Shown piece after piece: positions 8,483-16,659 of a stretch of DNA of 64,000 nt. The DNA comes from Gammaproteobacteria bacterium (GTDB taxonomy: Bacteria > Pseudomonadota > Gammaproteobacteria > Pseudomonadales > Pseudohongiellaceae). Within the stretch, counting starts at the first letter, position 1, and each line of letters opens with the position of its first letter. The translations under genes were made by a program, and so were the position numbers. The notes under the pieces were generated by a model. That model saw nothing but the letters and a program-made list of their open reading frames with translations, did not search any database and was not told the origin of the DNA. The DNA is taken from the NCBI GenBank assembly GCA_008081045.1, contig VMDC01000015.1:178459-242458 (forward strand), in the 5' to 3' direction.

Positions 8483-9568
8483 ATGCAACACGCTGAAATT
8501 ACAGGTTGGGGTAAATGTGTTCCACCTGCGGTCCTGAGCAACGATGATCTGGCTACATTTATGGAGACATCGGACGAGTGGATCACGTCCAGGACCGGCA
8601 TCAAAGAACGGCGCATCTGTCACTGCAATTTTTCAGACATGGCTCTGGTCGCCGCCCGTCGTGCACTGGCAGCGGCCGACCTCGATGCCAGCGAACTTGA
8701 TCTGATCCTGCTGGGCAGCCTGACCAACGATTCCATGTGTCCCAACACTGCCTCTCTGGTTGCGGATGCACTCGGTGCAAGAAACGCCGCGGCACTGGAT
8801 ATCAACTCCGCCTGCACCGGCTTCCTGTATGGCCTGCATATCGGCACAAATCTGATCCGCACAGGTGCCCATCAAAAAGTGCTCGTCATTGGGGGCGAGT
8901 TTATTTCCCACTACATGAACTGGGCACGGCGGGACGTAGCCGTGCTGTTCGGCGATGCCTGCGGCGCAGTGATACTGGAAGCGTCCGATCAGCCCGTGGG
9001 CCTCATCTCCGCCAAAATCGGCTGTGAGGCAGACGCAAAATATGCCATTCAGATCACCAATCTGGGCTCTGCCTACTCGCGACTGTCGACTGATTTCCTC
9101 TACACAGGCTGGAACTTTGAAGGTCAGGAGGTGTTCAAACGGGCCGTGAAAAGCATGGCACAGGCGTGCGCTGATGTCCTTGAAGAGTCCGGTGTGAGCG
9201 TTGAGGATGTCAATCTGGTGGTTCCGCATCAGGCGAACAAGCGGATTCTGGACGCACTGGCGAAACGCGTCGGGGTTGATGAGAGTAAAGTTTTCGTAAA
9301 CGTGCATAAGTACGGCAATACTTCTGCCGGCACCATCCCGGTAGGGCTGACTGAGGCGCTTGAAGAGGGGCGTGTGGCGCCGGGTGACTATATCCTGTCC
9401 GCGACTTTCGGCGCGGGACTGACCTGGGGCGCCGGGCTGATTCGCTGGGGAGAGCGGGTTCAGCCGCTTGCCAACTCTGATGCCGAACTGCCTCCCTGCG
9501 ACAAAACCGCGTTGGAAATACTGGAGCCGCACATCAAGCGCTATATTGAGCACGCGCAAGCCGGCTGA
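8483..9568 (+). CDS. fabH: 3-oxoacyl-ACP synthase III (FabH-like ketosynthase)
   Basis: A 361-residue thiolase-fold enzyme. The KAS III triad is visible as C111 (NSACTGF), H249 (VVPHQAN) and N279 (KYGNTSAG). FabH condenses an acyl-CoA with malonyl-ACP to start fatty acid synthesis. The protein carries about 35 residues after the conserved GAGLTWGAGLIRW end, so it is longer than E. coli FabH (317 residues). It stands alone rather than in a fab cluster, which leaves room for a specialised KAS III role. The start is preceded by AAGGAG. Confidence 0.87.
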   Translation: MQHAEITGWGKCVPPAVLSNDDLATFMETSDEWITSRTGIKERRICHCNFSDMALVAARRALAAADLDASELDLILLGSLTNDSMCPNTASLVADALGARNAAALDINSACTGFLYGLHIGTNLIRTGAHQKVLVIGGEFISHYMNWARRDVAVLFGDACGAVILEASDQPVGLISAKIGCEADAKYAIQITNLGSAYSRLSTDFLYTGWNFEGQEVFKRAVKSMAQACADVLEESGVSVEDVNLVVPHQANKRILDALAKRVGVDESKVFVNVHKYGNTSAGTIPVGLTEALEEGRVAPGDYILSATFGAGLTWGAGLIRWGERVQPLANSDAELPPCDKTALEILEPHIKRYIEHAQAG

Positions 9569-9665
9569 TGGATTTTAACCGGCTACGGACAACCTGCAGG
9601 GGACACTCACCTTGCTTGACACCTGTTAGCCCCTGCGGCATCCGCCCTGCGCTGTCGACAAGCTG

Positions 9666-10001
9666 ATGTCTCTGGAAGCAATTTTTATTCTGACTCTTCT
9701 GGCCGCGGTGACCAGCTTCTGGTGGCAGAGCGACAAAATCAAGCGCCTGGCGATCGACTTTGTCCAGCATCGCTGCGCAGCGGAACGGCTGCAGTTACTG
9801 GATCAGACTCTGGTGCTCAGAGGTCTGGCTCCGGTGCGTAACGAGGCGGGTAATCTGGTCCTGAAACGGCACTATCAATTCGAATTCACCAGCACCGGCG
9901 AAGCCAGGCATCAAGGTTTCATCACCATGCATGGACTCCGGGCCGTCAACCTGCATCTTGACCCGTATCTGCTGCCGGACGAGCCGGGTGAATTCCACTG
10001 A
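9666..10001 (+). CDS. DUF3301 domain protein
   Basis: A 111-residue protein with one N-terminal transmembrane helix (AIFILTLLAAVTSFWW) and a short cytoplasmic or periplasmic domain (DFVQHRCAAERLQLLDQTLVLRG). This is the DUF3301 pattern, found in gammaproteobacteria and of unknown function. It follows fabH by 97 bases on the same strand and is convergent with the MATE gene. Confidence 0.8.
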   Translation: MSLEAIFILTLLAAVTSFWWQSDKIKRLAIDFVQHRCAAERLQLLDQTLVLRGLAPVRNEAGNLVLKRHYQFEFTSTGEARHQGFITMHGLRAVNLHLDPYLLPDEPGEFH

Positions 10002-10032
10002 CAGTCAGATCCACCACCCCCAAGCCGTTCAG

Positions 10033-11358
10033 TCACCCCAGCTTGCTTAGCATTTGCGGGAAATAACGGAACAGCACTAACGCCCTGACGACGACGTAGA
10101 GAATCATGGCCCACCAGAGCCCCGCAATTCCAAAGCGCGGCACAAGCAACCAGCAGACCAGCAGAAAGAACACCACAGACTGGATGGCGCCGTAGCACAT
10201 CTGCCGCGTACAGGACGCGCCGATAAAAATACCATCCAGCTGAAACGCTGCAACCGACAGCAGGATATAAATCGCTGCCAGATAGGTCAGATTGGAAGCA
10301 GCCAGCCGTACGGCTGGTAAATCTGTCAGAGCAGCAATCAGATCCGCACCGGATAGCAGAACGATTGAAGCCAGAACAACCGCCGAGATTGCCGCCAGCA
10401 CACTGGTGCGCCTGACTGCAGTCATAAACTGCAGTGAATCGCCAGCGCCGAAAGCCCGACCCACGAGACCCTCAGCAGCGAAGGCAAACCCGTCCAGGAA
10501 GAATGCGCTGAATGAGATGATCTGAAGCAGAATATGATTGGCCGCCAGGGCAATATCTCCGAACCGGGCCCCCTGATTGGTAAAGAACGCGAATGAGAAA
10601 ACCAGCAGCAGCGTTCTGATCATGATATCCAGATTCGCGGCCAGCGACTGTGCAAGTTTCTTCTGGTCCAGTATTTTCTCCAGACGCCAGAAAGACTCGC
10701 CTGCCGGACTCATCTCGAGTAGCACCCTGTGCAGAAGAACCGCACCGAGAAGCACAGCACACCATTCTGAAATAACCGTTCCAAGGGCTATACCGGCCGC
10801 GCCCAGACCCAAGACACCAGCAAGCAGAATATCAAGCAGAATGTTCAATCCGTTCAGAAAGAGCTGCAGCCCCAGCAGGGTTTTACTGCGCCCGATCCCG
10901 ACGAGAAATCCCGTGCCAACAAACCCCATCAGAGTTGCAGGCGCGCCCCAGATACGAATCGAGAAATACAGCGCTGCCATCTGCTCCACGTCGTCACTGC
11001 CGCTCAAAAACGTGAATGCCAGCCACTGAACCGGCAGCTGCAGCACTATCAGGAGACACCCCAGACCAACAGCGAGAAGCAAAGAGCGGCCCAGCACGGC
11101 ACGCACCTCGAGAAAATCCGAGGCGCCGGCAGCCTGCGCCACAAATCCGGTCGTGCCCATCCGGAGAAAGCCAAAACCCCAGTACACAAACGAAAAGATC
11201 AGCGCGCCAAAGGCGATCGCACCGAGATCCTGGGCTGAACCCAAATTGCCGATCACCGCCGTATCCACCAAACCCAGCAGCGGCACGGCCGCGTTGGCGA
11301 GTATGAACGGCCAGGCAAGCCCGATGACCCGACGATACGCAAGAGGGGAAGTATTCAT
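10033..11358 (-). CDS. MATE family efflux transporter, DinF-like
   Basis: A 441-residue protein with about 12 hydrophobic segments. The MATE signature is visible at the N-terminus (IGLAWPFILANAAVPLLGLVDTAVIG) and the TGFVAQAAGA motif follows. The N-terminal sequence matches the DinF branch rather than NorM. Members use a Na+ or H+ gradient to export drugs or oxidised metabolites. A small ribbon-helix-helix gene lies directly upstream on the same strand (22-bp gap). Confidence 0.87.
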   Translation of the reverse strand: MNTSPLAYRRVIGLAWPFILANAAVPLLGLVDTAVIGNLGSAQDLGAIAFGALIFSFVYWGFGFLRMGTTGFVAQAAGASDFLEVRAVLGRSLLLAVGLGCLLIVLQLPVQWLAFTFLSGSDDVEQMAALYFSIRIWGAPATLMGFVGTGFLVGIGRSKTLLGLQLFLNGLNILLDILLAGVLGLGAAGIALGTVISEWCAVLLGAVLLHRVLLEMSPAGESFWRLEKILDQKKLAQSLAANLDIMIRTLLLVFSFAFFTNQGARFGDIALAANHILLQIISFSAFFLDGFAFAAEGLVGRAFGAGDSLQFMTAVRRTSVLAAISAVVLASIVLLSGADLIAALTDLPAVRLAASNLTYLAAIYILLSVAAFQLDGIFIGASCTRQMCYGAIQSVVFFLLVCWLLVPRFGIAGLWWAMILYVVVRALVLFRYFPQMLSKLG

Positions 11359-11380
11359 GTAAGAATCCGGAGTATCGGCT

Positions 11381-11572
11381 TCAGTCTTCGCGTTTTTTCA
11401 CGTGCGCCGACGTGCTGTAAAGCGACCGGTCCAGTCGACCTGAACTGGCCAGCGACTCTCTCAGGACGAATTCGATCTGGGCATTGATACTGCGCAGATC
11501 ATCGTTTGCCCACTTTTGCATCGCCTCGAGAATATCCGGATGAATTCGCAAGGGGAAAGATTTTTTTTTCAT
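11381..11572 (-). CDS. Small Arc-like ribbon-helix-helix protein
   Basis: A 63-residue protein with the pattern of an Arc/MetJ ribbon-helix-helix DNA-binding fold: a beta segment KSFPLRIHPDI, then two helices (LEAMQKWANDDL and INAQIEFVLRESL). It lies 62 bases downstream of the SPFH gene on the same strand. Such small RHH proteins are frequently encoded next to SPFH proteins of this type. No toxin gene is adjacent, so it is not an obvious toxin-antitoxin antidote. It may autoregulate the SPFH operon. Confidence 0.75.
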   Translation of the reverse strand: MKKKSFPLRIHPDILEAMQKWANDDLRSINAQIEFVLRESLASSGRLDRSLYSTSAHVKKRED

Positions 11573-11634
11573 CAGAATCAGACCTGCAGGTCATCGACCA
11601 GGCTAAAGCTTACTCACTCGCCCCACAGGTCAGC

Positions 11635-12498
11635 CTAGGTATACAGGCTGCCGGCATTGACCACCGGAGAGGCCGCGTGCTCTCCACAAAGAACGACCAG
11701 CAGATTGCTGACCATGGCTGCTTTCCGCTCCTCATCCAGATCAACGACATTCTGATCTGCAAGTTTATTCAGGGCCAGGTCTACCATTCCGACTGCCCCT
11801 TCGACAATTTTCTCCCGGGCAGCAACTATTGCAGACGCCTGCTGCCGCTGCAGCATGGCGTTCGCAATTTCAGGCGCATACGCCAGATGACTGAGACGCG
11901 CCTCGATGACCTCGACCCCAGCTTTGCTGAGGCGGTTCTGAACTTCAGTCTTAAGAAGCGCAGCCACCTCCTCCGGGCTACCGCGCAGGCAAAAATCCTG
12001 TCCTTCCTCGCCGAAGCTGTCATAGGGATGGGTTGTTGCCAGGTTACGCAGCGCGGCTTCGCTCTGAATCTGAACGTAGTTCTCGTAGTCATCGACTTCA
12101 AACAGCGCCTCGGCGGTATCAACAACTTTCCAGACGACAACGGCCGCGATATCAATCGGGTTGCCCTTGCTGTCATTGACCTTGAGCGTACCGGACTCAA
12201 AGTTTCGAACCCTCAACGACACCTTAGCCTTCATGTAGAGTGGATTTGCCCAACGCAAACCTTCACTGCGCTCACTGCCTACGTAGCTGCCGAACAGCTG
12301 GAGTACCCGGCCCTGATTCGGTGCCACCATAAAAAAGCCGAGCCAGCAGGCAAGCACCAGCAATCCGAACAGAGCCATCGGGATCTTCAGCATCATCGGC
12401 AGAATTCCAATGGCAACCGGTGTTGCCAGCGTGAGCAACAGCAGAACAATAATCGCTGTGTAACCGTTATAGGTTGAGGCCTGTCGTTCTTCTATCAT
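11635..12498 (-). CDS. SPFH (band-7) domain membrane protein
   Basis: A 287-residue protein with two N-terminal transmembrane segments (residues about 12-34 and 39-60), followed by an SPFH domain that begins around [17 protein letters not shown]. The C-terminal part carries the long helix [20 protein letters not shown] seen in stomatin/slipin-like proteins, which oligomerise into membrane microdomain scaffolds. Function in this branch is unknown. It heads a short unit with the RHH protein, and an ATATCA-N3-TGATAT palindrome lies 67 bases upstream of the start. Confidence 0.85.
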   Translation of the reverse strand: MIEERQASTYNGYTAIIVLLLLTLATPVAIGILPMMLKIPMALFGLLVLACWLGFFMVAPNQGRVLQLFGSYVGSERSEGLRWANPLYMKAKVSLRVRNFESGTLKVNDSKGNPIDIAAVVVWKVVDTAEALFEVDDYENYVQIQSEAALRNLATTHPYDSFGEEGQDFCLRGSPEEVAALLKTEVQNRLSKAGVEVIEARLSHLAYAPEIANAMLQRQQASAIVAAREKIVEGAVGMVDLALNKLADQNVVDLDEERKAAMVSNLLVVLCGEHAASPVVNAGSLYT

Positions 12499-12564
12499 GA
12501 ATTATCTCCCGCATCCCGCAAAAGCCGGAGATCTGAACCCCGGCCGATGCCTGCCGATTAATTA

Positions 12565-12579
12565 ATATCAATTTGATAT
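12565..12579. promoter_or_regulatory. Palindromic operator candidate upstream of the SPFH gene
   Basis: ATATCA-ATT-TGATAT is a perfect 6+6 inverted repeat in an AT-rich patch. A further TTTTGAT half-site follows on its right at 12582-12588. It lies where a promoter or operator for the SPFH/RHH unit would be expected. The bound regulator is not known. Confidence 0.4.
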
Positions 12580-12753
12580 CATTTTGATTAACTTCCTGTC
12601 AACCACACACAAGAGACCGGGCCAGAGCGAAAGCTAGGCGAAAGAGAGGCGAATCAGACAAATCGAGCCGTGATCTCGATAAATCAGTTCACAGGAACAT
12701 TGGCGGCGGATCTGGCGGACGGCCAGAGCACGCAGAAGACCTGACCAGTCGGA

Positions 12754-13608
12754 TCAGGCGTTTTGGCTGTGATCAGCTAACCAGGAGGACACCCGCTGGA
12801 GGATGTCGTGAGGCCGCTCAAGCGGCACCAGATGACCGGTCCCGGCGATTTCCTCATAACGATGCTGTGGCGACCTGTCACGCCACCGCTGCCAAGAGCG
12901 CCGGGTAAGGACATTGGAACGCTCACCCCTGATGGCCAGGATCGGCATCTTCAGTTTATCCAGTAGGGGCCAGACGTTCTGCACATTCAGATAACACGCG
13001 GCTTCCCACTCCCGGGAAAACGCCAGCCCGACGCGGCCATTTTGTCGCTCCGTGAGACCGTAATTTACATAATCCCAGAGCGCATCGTCGCCTATGCGTT
13101 TGAACACGGCTTTCGGCCGAAAATGGTCGAAGGCCTGCTGCCGACCGGACCACTCCTGCTGTCGGACGAGTGTGCGTCGCACCAGCGGCAACGTCCTGCG
13201 GACAAGCGGCTTGAACATTCGCAGCGACCAGCAGTAGGACGCCGGCACCAGAACCGGCTCAATCAGTATCAGGCCCTTGAACAACTCAGGCCGGCGTGCC
13301 GCGGCGGAAATCAGCGCAGCCGTGCCCATCGAGTGCCCCATACCAAAGACCGCCTGTTCCCGCGAAGCCAGCAGCGACTCCACGTCTGTACCGAATACCC
13401 GCCAGGATCGTAACGAATCAGGAGAATCAGGCTCCGGCCAGAGCGGACGGTGCAGCCCGGCGATCACCTGATGCGACTGCGTCAGAGGCTCCAGTAATGA
13501 ACGGTAGGACAGCGGCGGATAGCCATTGGCATGCGCGAAAAACAGACATTCACCCTCTCCCCCAAGCTCAAGACAGGGGACAGAACCGGGTTCACTGATC
13601 AGCCTCAC
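12754..13608 (-). CDS. Alpha/beta hydrolase
   Basis: A 284-residue alpha/beta hydrolase fold protein with the oxyanion region FAHANGYPPLSY, the nucleophile elbow GMGHSMG and the C-terminal histidine in GTGHLVPLERP. These place it with soluble serine hydrolases of the esterase/lipase or lysophospholipase group. No signal peptide is seen. Substrate is unknown. The ABA4-like gene lies directly upstream on the same strand, with 5 bases between them, so they are probably cotranscribed. Confidence 0.83.
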   Translation of the reverse strand: MRLISEPGSVPCLELGGEGECLFFAHANGYPPLSYRSLLEPLTQSHQVIAGLHRPLWPEPDSPDSLRSWRVFGTDVESLLASREQAVFGMGHSMGTAALISAAARRPELFKGLILIEPVLVPASYCWSLRMFKPLVRRTLPLVRRTLVRQQEWSGRQQAFDHFRPKAVFKRIGDDALWDYVNYGLTERQNGRVGLAFSREWEAACYLNVQNVWPLLDKLKMPILAIRGERSNVLTRRSWQRWRDRSPQHRYEEIAGTGHLVPLERPHDILQRVSSWLADHSQNA

Positions 13609-13613
13609 TGCAG

Positions 13614-14057
13614 TCAGGGCCCTTTAAACACGATCCACTGCCCGGCAATAAACCACCGGACCAGCAGATAACCTACAAGACCCACCGGCCCCAGTAAGAA
13701 GGTGAATAACAGGCAGGGTACGACCACTGCGTGAGGAATCTGATGCTTGTGTGAATCCTGCATTTCCCAGCATCCGACAAACAGGTCAAAGGCCAGATAG
13801 TGCACCCACCCCGCTGTCAGCATGTAGGGATTTTCGAACAGCACGGCCACTTCCTGAACCGAACCGAAGCCCCCGCCCTCTGGCCAGACCGAAGCCTGGG
13901 ACACCACCAGGCTCAGATAAACCAGTCCCAGACAGAAGGGAATGACACCCGCGCTGATCACCGCGAGGGTCCACCGCCACCGCGGCAGAAAGAGCAGCAG
14001 AAGCCAGCCGGGCAACACCAGGGTGCTGCAAACAGAAAAAACAGTCTCAGCGCTCAT
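13614..14057 (-). CDS. ABA4-like (DUF4281) integral membrane protein
   Basis: About 147 residues with four hydrophobic segments. The core WVHYLAFDLFVGCWEMQD and the GPVGLVGYLLVR end are diagnostic of the DUF4281/ABA4-like family, which is related to a plant protein needed for neoxanthin formation. The bacterial role is unknown. The ATG at 14057 has AAGGAG four bases upstream; the in-frame extension to 14249 is not protein-like. It lies upstream of the alpha/beta hydrolase. Confidence 0.82.
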   Translation of the reverse strand: MSAETVFSVCSTLVLPGWLLLLFLPRWRWTLAVISAGVIPFCLGLVYLSLVVSQASVWPEGGGFGSVQEVAVLFENPYMLTAGWVHYLAFDLFVGCWEMQDSHKHQIPHAVVVPCLLFTFLLGPVGLVGYLLVRWFIAGQWIVFKGP

Positions 14058-14292
14058 AAAACTCCTTGCTAACAAGCCGGGTAAGTGCCCTCCGGGCAGT
14101 AACAGCCCTTTGCACCGGCAGTATACCGTGCGCGGAGCTGATGTGAACTTCCGGTCGGCTGACCCGAGCCCATTGGCAAATCTGACTGGCTCTTCACACC
14201 ACTGCCACCGGCTGTCCGGGGCGGCCTTAACTGCCGGATTGAGCATCATGGCGGCGATTCACCCGACCCTGTCAGTAGGGTACACTTATCCC

Positions 14293-14649
14293 ATGATCAC
14301 AGAGTCAGAGATACAATCCACTGAACCGTCCGCTTCTGAGTCCGGGGGACGCTCATTCATGAGCAAACTCCTAGGCGGCGAATTGGGTCTGGCTGTCACC
14401 TACTGGCTCCTGTTTTTTCTGGGCGCCGGCAGCTTCTTCATCTTTGGCAGTCAGGCTGTAGACCGGGAGCGGTGGCTGCTGTACCTGGGCATCGTCGTCA
14501 CAGCACTGGCCTACACCTTTCTGCTGATTCTGGGAATAAAGGCGGCCTATAAAGGGCCACAGCTCTGGAAAGTGATGTCGCGTACCTCTTCGATCTTCAT
14601 GATTATCAACGTGCTGGTCGGCATCTCTACACTGGGTTTTATTTACTGA
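14293..14649 (+). CDS. Small hypothetical membrane protein ahead of the selenoprotein operon
   Basis: About 118 residues: a polar N-terminus of about 25 residues, then three hydrophobic segments (AVTYWLLFFLGAGSFFIFG, LYLGIVVTALAYTFLLILG and IFMIINVLVGISTLGFIY). I do not recognise the family. It ends 25 bases before the CPTC protein gene on the same strand, so it may be the first gene of the operon that includes the UGSC selenoprotein. The ATG at 14293 is chosen because upstream in-frame sequence is not protein-like and overlaps the divergent promoter region. Confidence 0.6.
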   Translation: MITESEIQSTEPSASESGGRSFMSKLLGGELGLAVTYWLLFFLGAGSFFIFGSQAVDRERWLLYLGIVVTALAYTFLLILGIKAAYKGPQLWKVMSRTSSIFMIINVLVGISTLGFIY

Positions 14650-14674
14650 CCGCTATCGCCCTGCTACTGACATC

Positions 14675-16108
14675 ATGCCTTCATCAACTGCCGCCAGCTA
14701 CTCGCTTTTCTTGAAAAAATCCTGCCCGACCTGCGAACTGATCGGGCCTGTCGCCAAACTGCTGTCCGAACACCTCGGCAGTCGACTGTCTGTCTATATT
14801 CAGGATGACATGTCTTTCCTCGAAGGGATTGCCCAGCGGATTGACGACGGCGAGTTAGAACAATCCTACCGGCAGAACATAGAGATCGTGCCAACCCTGA
14901 TCCGCCATGATGAAGACGAACAGCGCATCGTCGGTTGGGACAAGCAGCAGTGGCAGGAGTTTACCGGCATTCCCGAGCTGGGAGCCGAGCTCATCGATTT
15001 CAAACCGGGCTGCGGCTCTCTGACCCAAGACCCCGGAATGGCCGAAAAGCTGGCCACCAAGTTTGACAGTCAAAAACTCAAAGCACGACGTATCCAGCTT
15101 GCCGACGCTGAAGACGAAATGGAAGCCTGCTTCGACCGCGGTTGGTCAGACGGCCTGCCTGTCGTTCCACCGACGCCTGTGCGGGTCATGCGAATGCTGG
15201 CCGGAACCGAACTGGAAGCCGATGAGCTGATCGGCATCGTGCCACCGGACAACATCCCCTGCAGCGTCGAGAAAGTGGCGATCAATGCCGTCATGGCCGG
15301 TTGTAAGCCCGAATATTTCCCGACCGTCATTGCCGTTGTGAGAGCTGCACTGCAGGATCGCTTCTGCATGCATGGCCTGCTGTGTACCACCTATTTCTCA
15401 TCACCTGTTGTCATCGTTAACGGTCCTGAAAGCAGACATATCGGCATGAATTCAGGGGGCAATGCGCTGGGTCAGGGCAACCGCGCCAATGCAACCATCG
15501 GCAGAGCTCTGCAGCTACTGATCAGAAATGTCGGTGGCGGCAAACCCGGCGGCATCGACCGGGCGACCCTCGGAAATCCCGGCAAATACACCTTTTGCTT
15601 TGCGGAAGATGAGTCAGATGACGCGTGGTCTACACTCGCCATGGATCAGGGGTACTCGCGCGAGGAATCCGTGGTCAGTCTGTTCGCGGGTGACGGCGTG
15701 CAGCCCATTCTGGATCAGCTGTCGCGGACTCCTGAATCGCTGGCGAAAAGCATGGCTTCCAGCCTGCGATCCGTCGTACATGTCAAGAAGTTCGGTCTGG
15801 CCGATGCCGTGCTCGTGGTCTGCCCCGAACACAGACGGGTGCTGCGAACGAACGGATGGCACAAGCAGGATTTACTGCAGGCCATTCACGACGAACTGGT
15901 TACACCGGGCGCTGAACTCGTCAGCGGGACCGGCGGCATCGCGGAAGGCATGCCAGACAGACTGAAAGACAAATTACTGAGCAAATTCCGGGACGATGGC
16001 CTGCATATTGTTACTGCTGGCGGCACGGCCGGCATGTTTTCGGCCATCATCAGCGGCTGGGTGGCTTCCGGAGAAAGAGGCAGTCAACTTGTCTCTCAAC
16101 GCATTTAA
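14675..16108 (+). CDS. Thioredoxin-like CPTC protein with large uncharacterised C-terminal domain
   Basis: A 477-residue protein. The first 90 or so residues look like a thioredoxin/glutaredoxin fold, with the redox motif CPTC at C17-C20 and IVPTLI resembling the cis-proline strand. Residues of about 140-477 form a second domain with GWSDGLPVVPPTP, NAVMAGC, GNALGQGNRAN and TAGGTAGMFSA motifs. I know no function for that domain. It has no signal peptide and is probably cytoplasmic. The UGSC selenoprotein gene starts 14 bases after its stop. A thiol donor and its seleno-partner in one operon is a natural reading, so the CPTC domain may reduce the selenenylsulfide of the next protein. That partnership is inference. 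Confidence 0.78.
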   Translation: MPSSTAASYSLFLKKSCPTCELIGPVAKLLSEHLGSRLSVYIQDDMSFLEGIAQRIDDGELEQSYRQNIEIVPTLIRHDEDEQRIVGWDKQQWQEFTGIPELGAELIDFKPGCGSLTQDPGMAEKLATKFDSQKLKARRIQLADAEDEMEACFDRGWSDGLPVVPPTPVRVMRMLAGTELEADELIGIVPPDNIPCSVEKVAINAVMAGCKPEYFPTVIAVVRAALQDRFCMHGLLCTTYFSSPVVIVNGPESRHIGMNSGGNALGQGNRANATIGRALQLLIRNVGGGKPGGIDRATLGNPGKYTFCFAEDESDDAWSTLAMDQGYSREESVVSLFAGDGVQPILDQLSRTPESLAKSMASSLRSVVHVKKFGLADAVLVVCPEHRRVLRTNGWHKQDLLQAIHDELVTPGAELVSGTGGIAEGMPDRLKDKLLSKFRDDGLHIVTAGGTAGMFSAIISGWVASGERGSQLVSQRI

Positions 16109-16122
16109 TAACGGAGACTCAA

Positions 16123-16644
16123 ATGAGCACTATGACAATGCTGGACCCGACCAGCGAACACAGTCCGGCGGAACGGCAGCTTCTGCCTCGCCTGAAAACA
16201 CTGAGTGAAACGACCGTTGGTCTGTTGGATATTTCCAAACCACGCGGCAAAGAATTTCTCGATGAAGTCCAGACCGAACTTGAAGCGTTAGGGGCGACAG
16301 TACTCAGGTACGCCAAGCCGACATTCGCTCGTGTGGCACCCAAAGAGCTTTACCAGCGGATCAGCAGTGAATGCGATGCCGTCATTGAAGGGCTGGCCGA
16401 CTGAGGCTCATGTACCTCGTGCAGTTTGCATGACATCATGGACCTTGAAAGTCGCGGCATTCCCGCCGGATTCGTTGCCTCTTCTGAATTTATACAGGCA
16501 GCAGAAGCGCAGGGAAATTCCCTGGGCATCCACCCTAAAAGCGTATTCGTTCCGCATCCTATTCAGGACAGGACGGATGACGAGATGAAAGAATTGGCCA
16601 GAAATGCGATAGAGCAGGTCTTGCAACTCGTGGTCGAAAATTAG
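16123..16644 (+). CDS. UGSC-motif selenoprotein (in-frame UGA = selenocysteine)
   Basis: Read conventionally this locus gives a 93-residue frame ending at TGA 16402-16404. The same frame stays open after the TGA to a TAG at 16642-16644, giving 173 residues with Sec at position 94. The residues after the UGA read GSCTSCSLHDIMDLESRGIP, so the site is U-G-S-C plus a further CxxC-like cysteine, matching the UGSC family known as selenoproteins or cysteine homologues. An N-terminal segment TVGLLDISKPRGKEFLDE and a C-terminal helix follow family expectation. Function is unknown; UxxC suggests a thiol/selenol redox centre. It sits between the CPTC protein (14 bp) and a thiolase (15 bp). The genome encodes SelB, tRNA-Sec and SelD, so decoding is possible. 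Confidence 0.93.
16405..16434 (+). promoter_or_regulatory. Putative bacterial SECIS hairpin
   Basis: Immediately after the UGA, TCATG (16408-16412) can pair with CATGA (16429-16433). The helix extends inward by a U-G and an A-U pair, then after an internal mismatch by CU/AG, closing a small loop CGUGC with a G at its second position, beginning 13 bases after the UGA. This agrees with the loose bacterial SECIS plan of a stem-loop just 3' of the UGA with a G in the apical loop. The fold was worked out by eye only. Confidence 0.55.
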
Positions 16645-16659
16645 TAACCGGAGCAAAAC

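Noticed and set aside
16402..16404. TGA as the true end of a 93-residue protein
   Set aside because: The frame continues with family-like sequence after the UGA, the UGSC motif is created by reading it as Sec, and selB, selC and selD are present. Two separate short genes would not explain the match across the junction.
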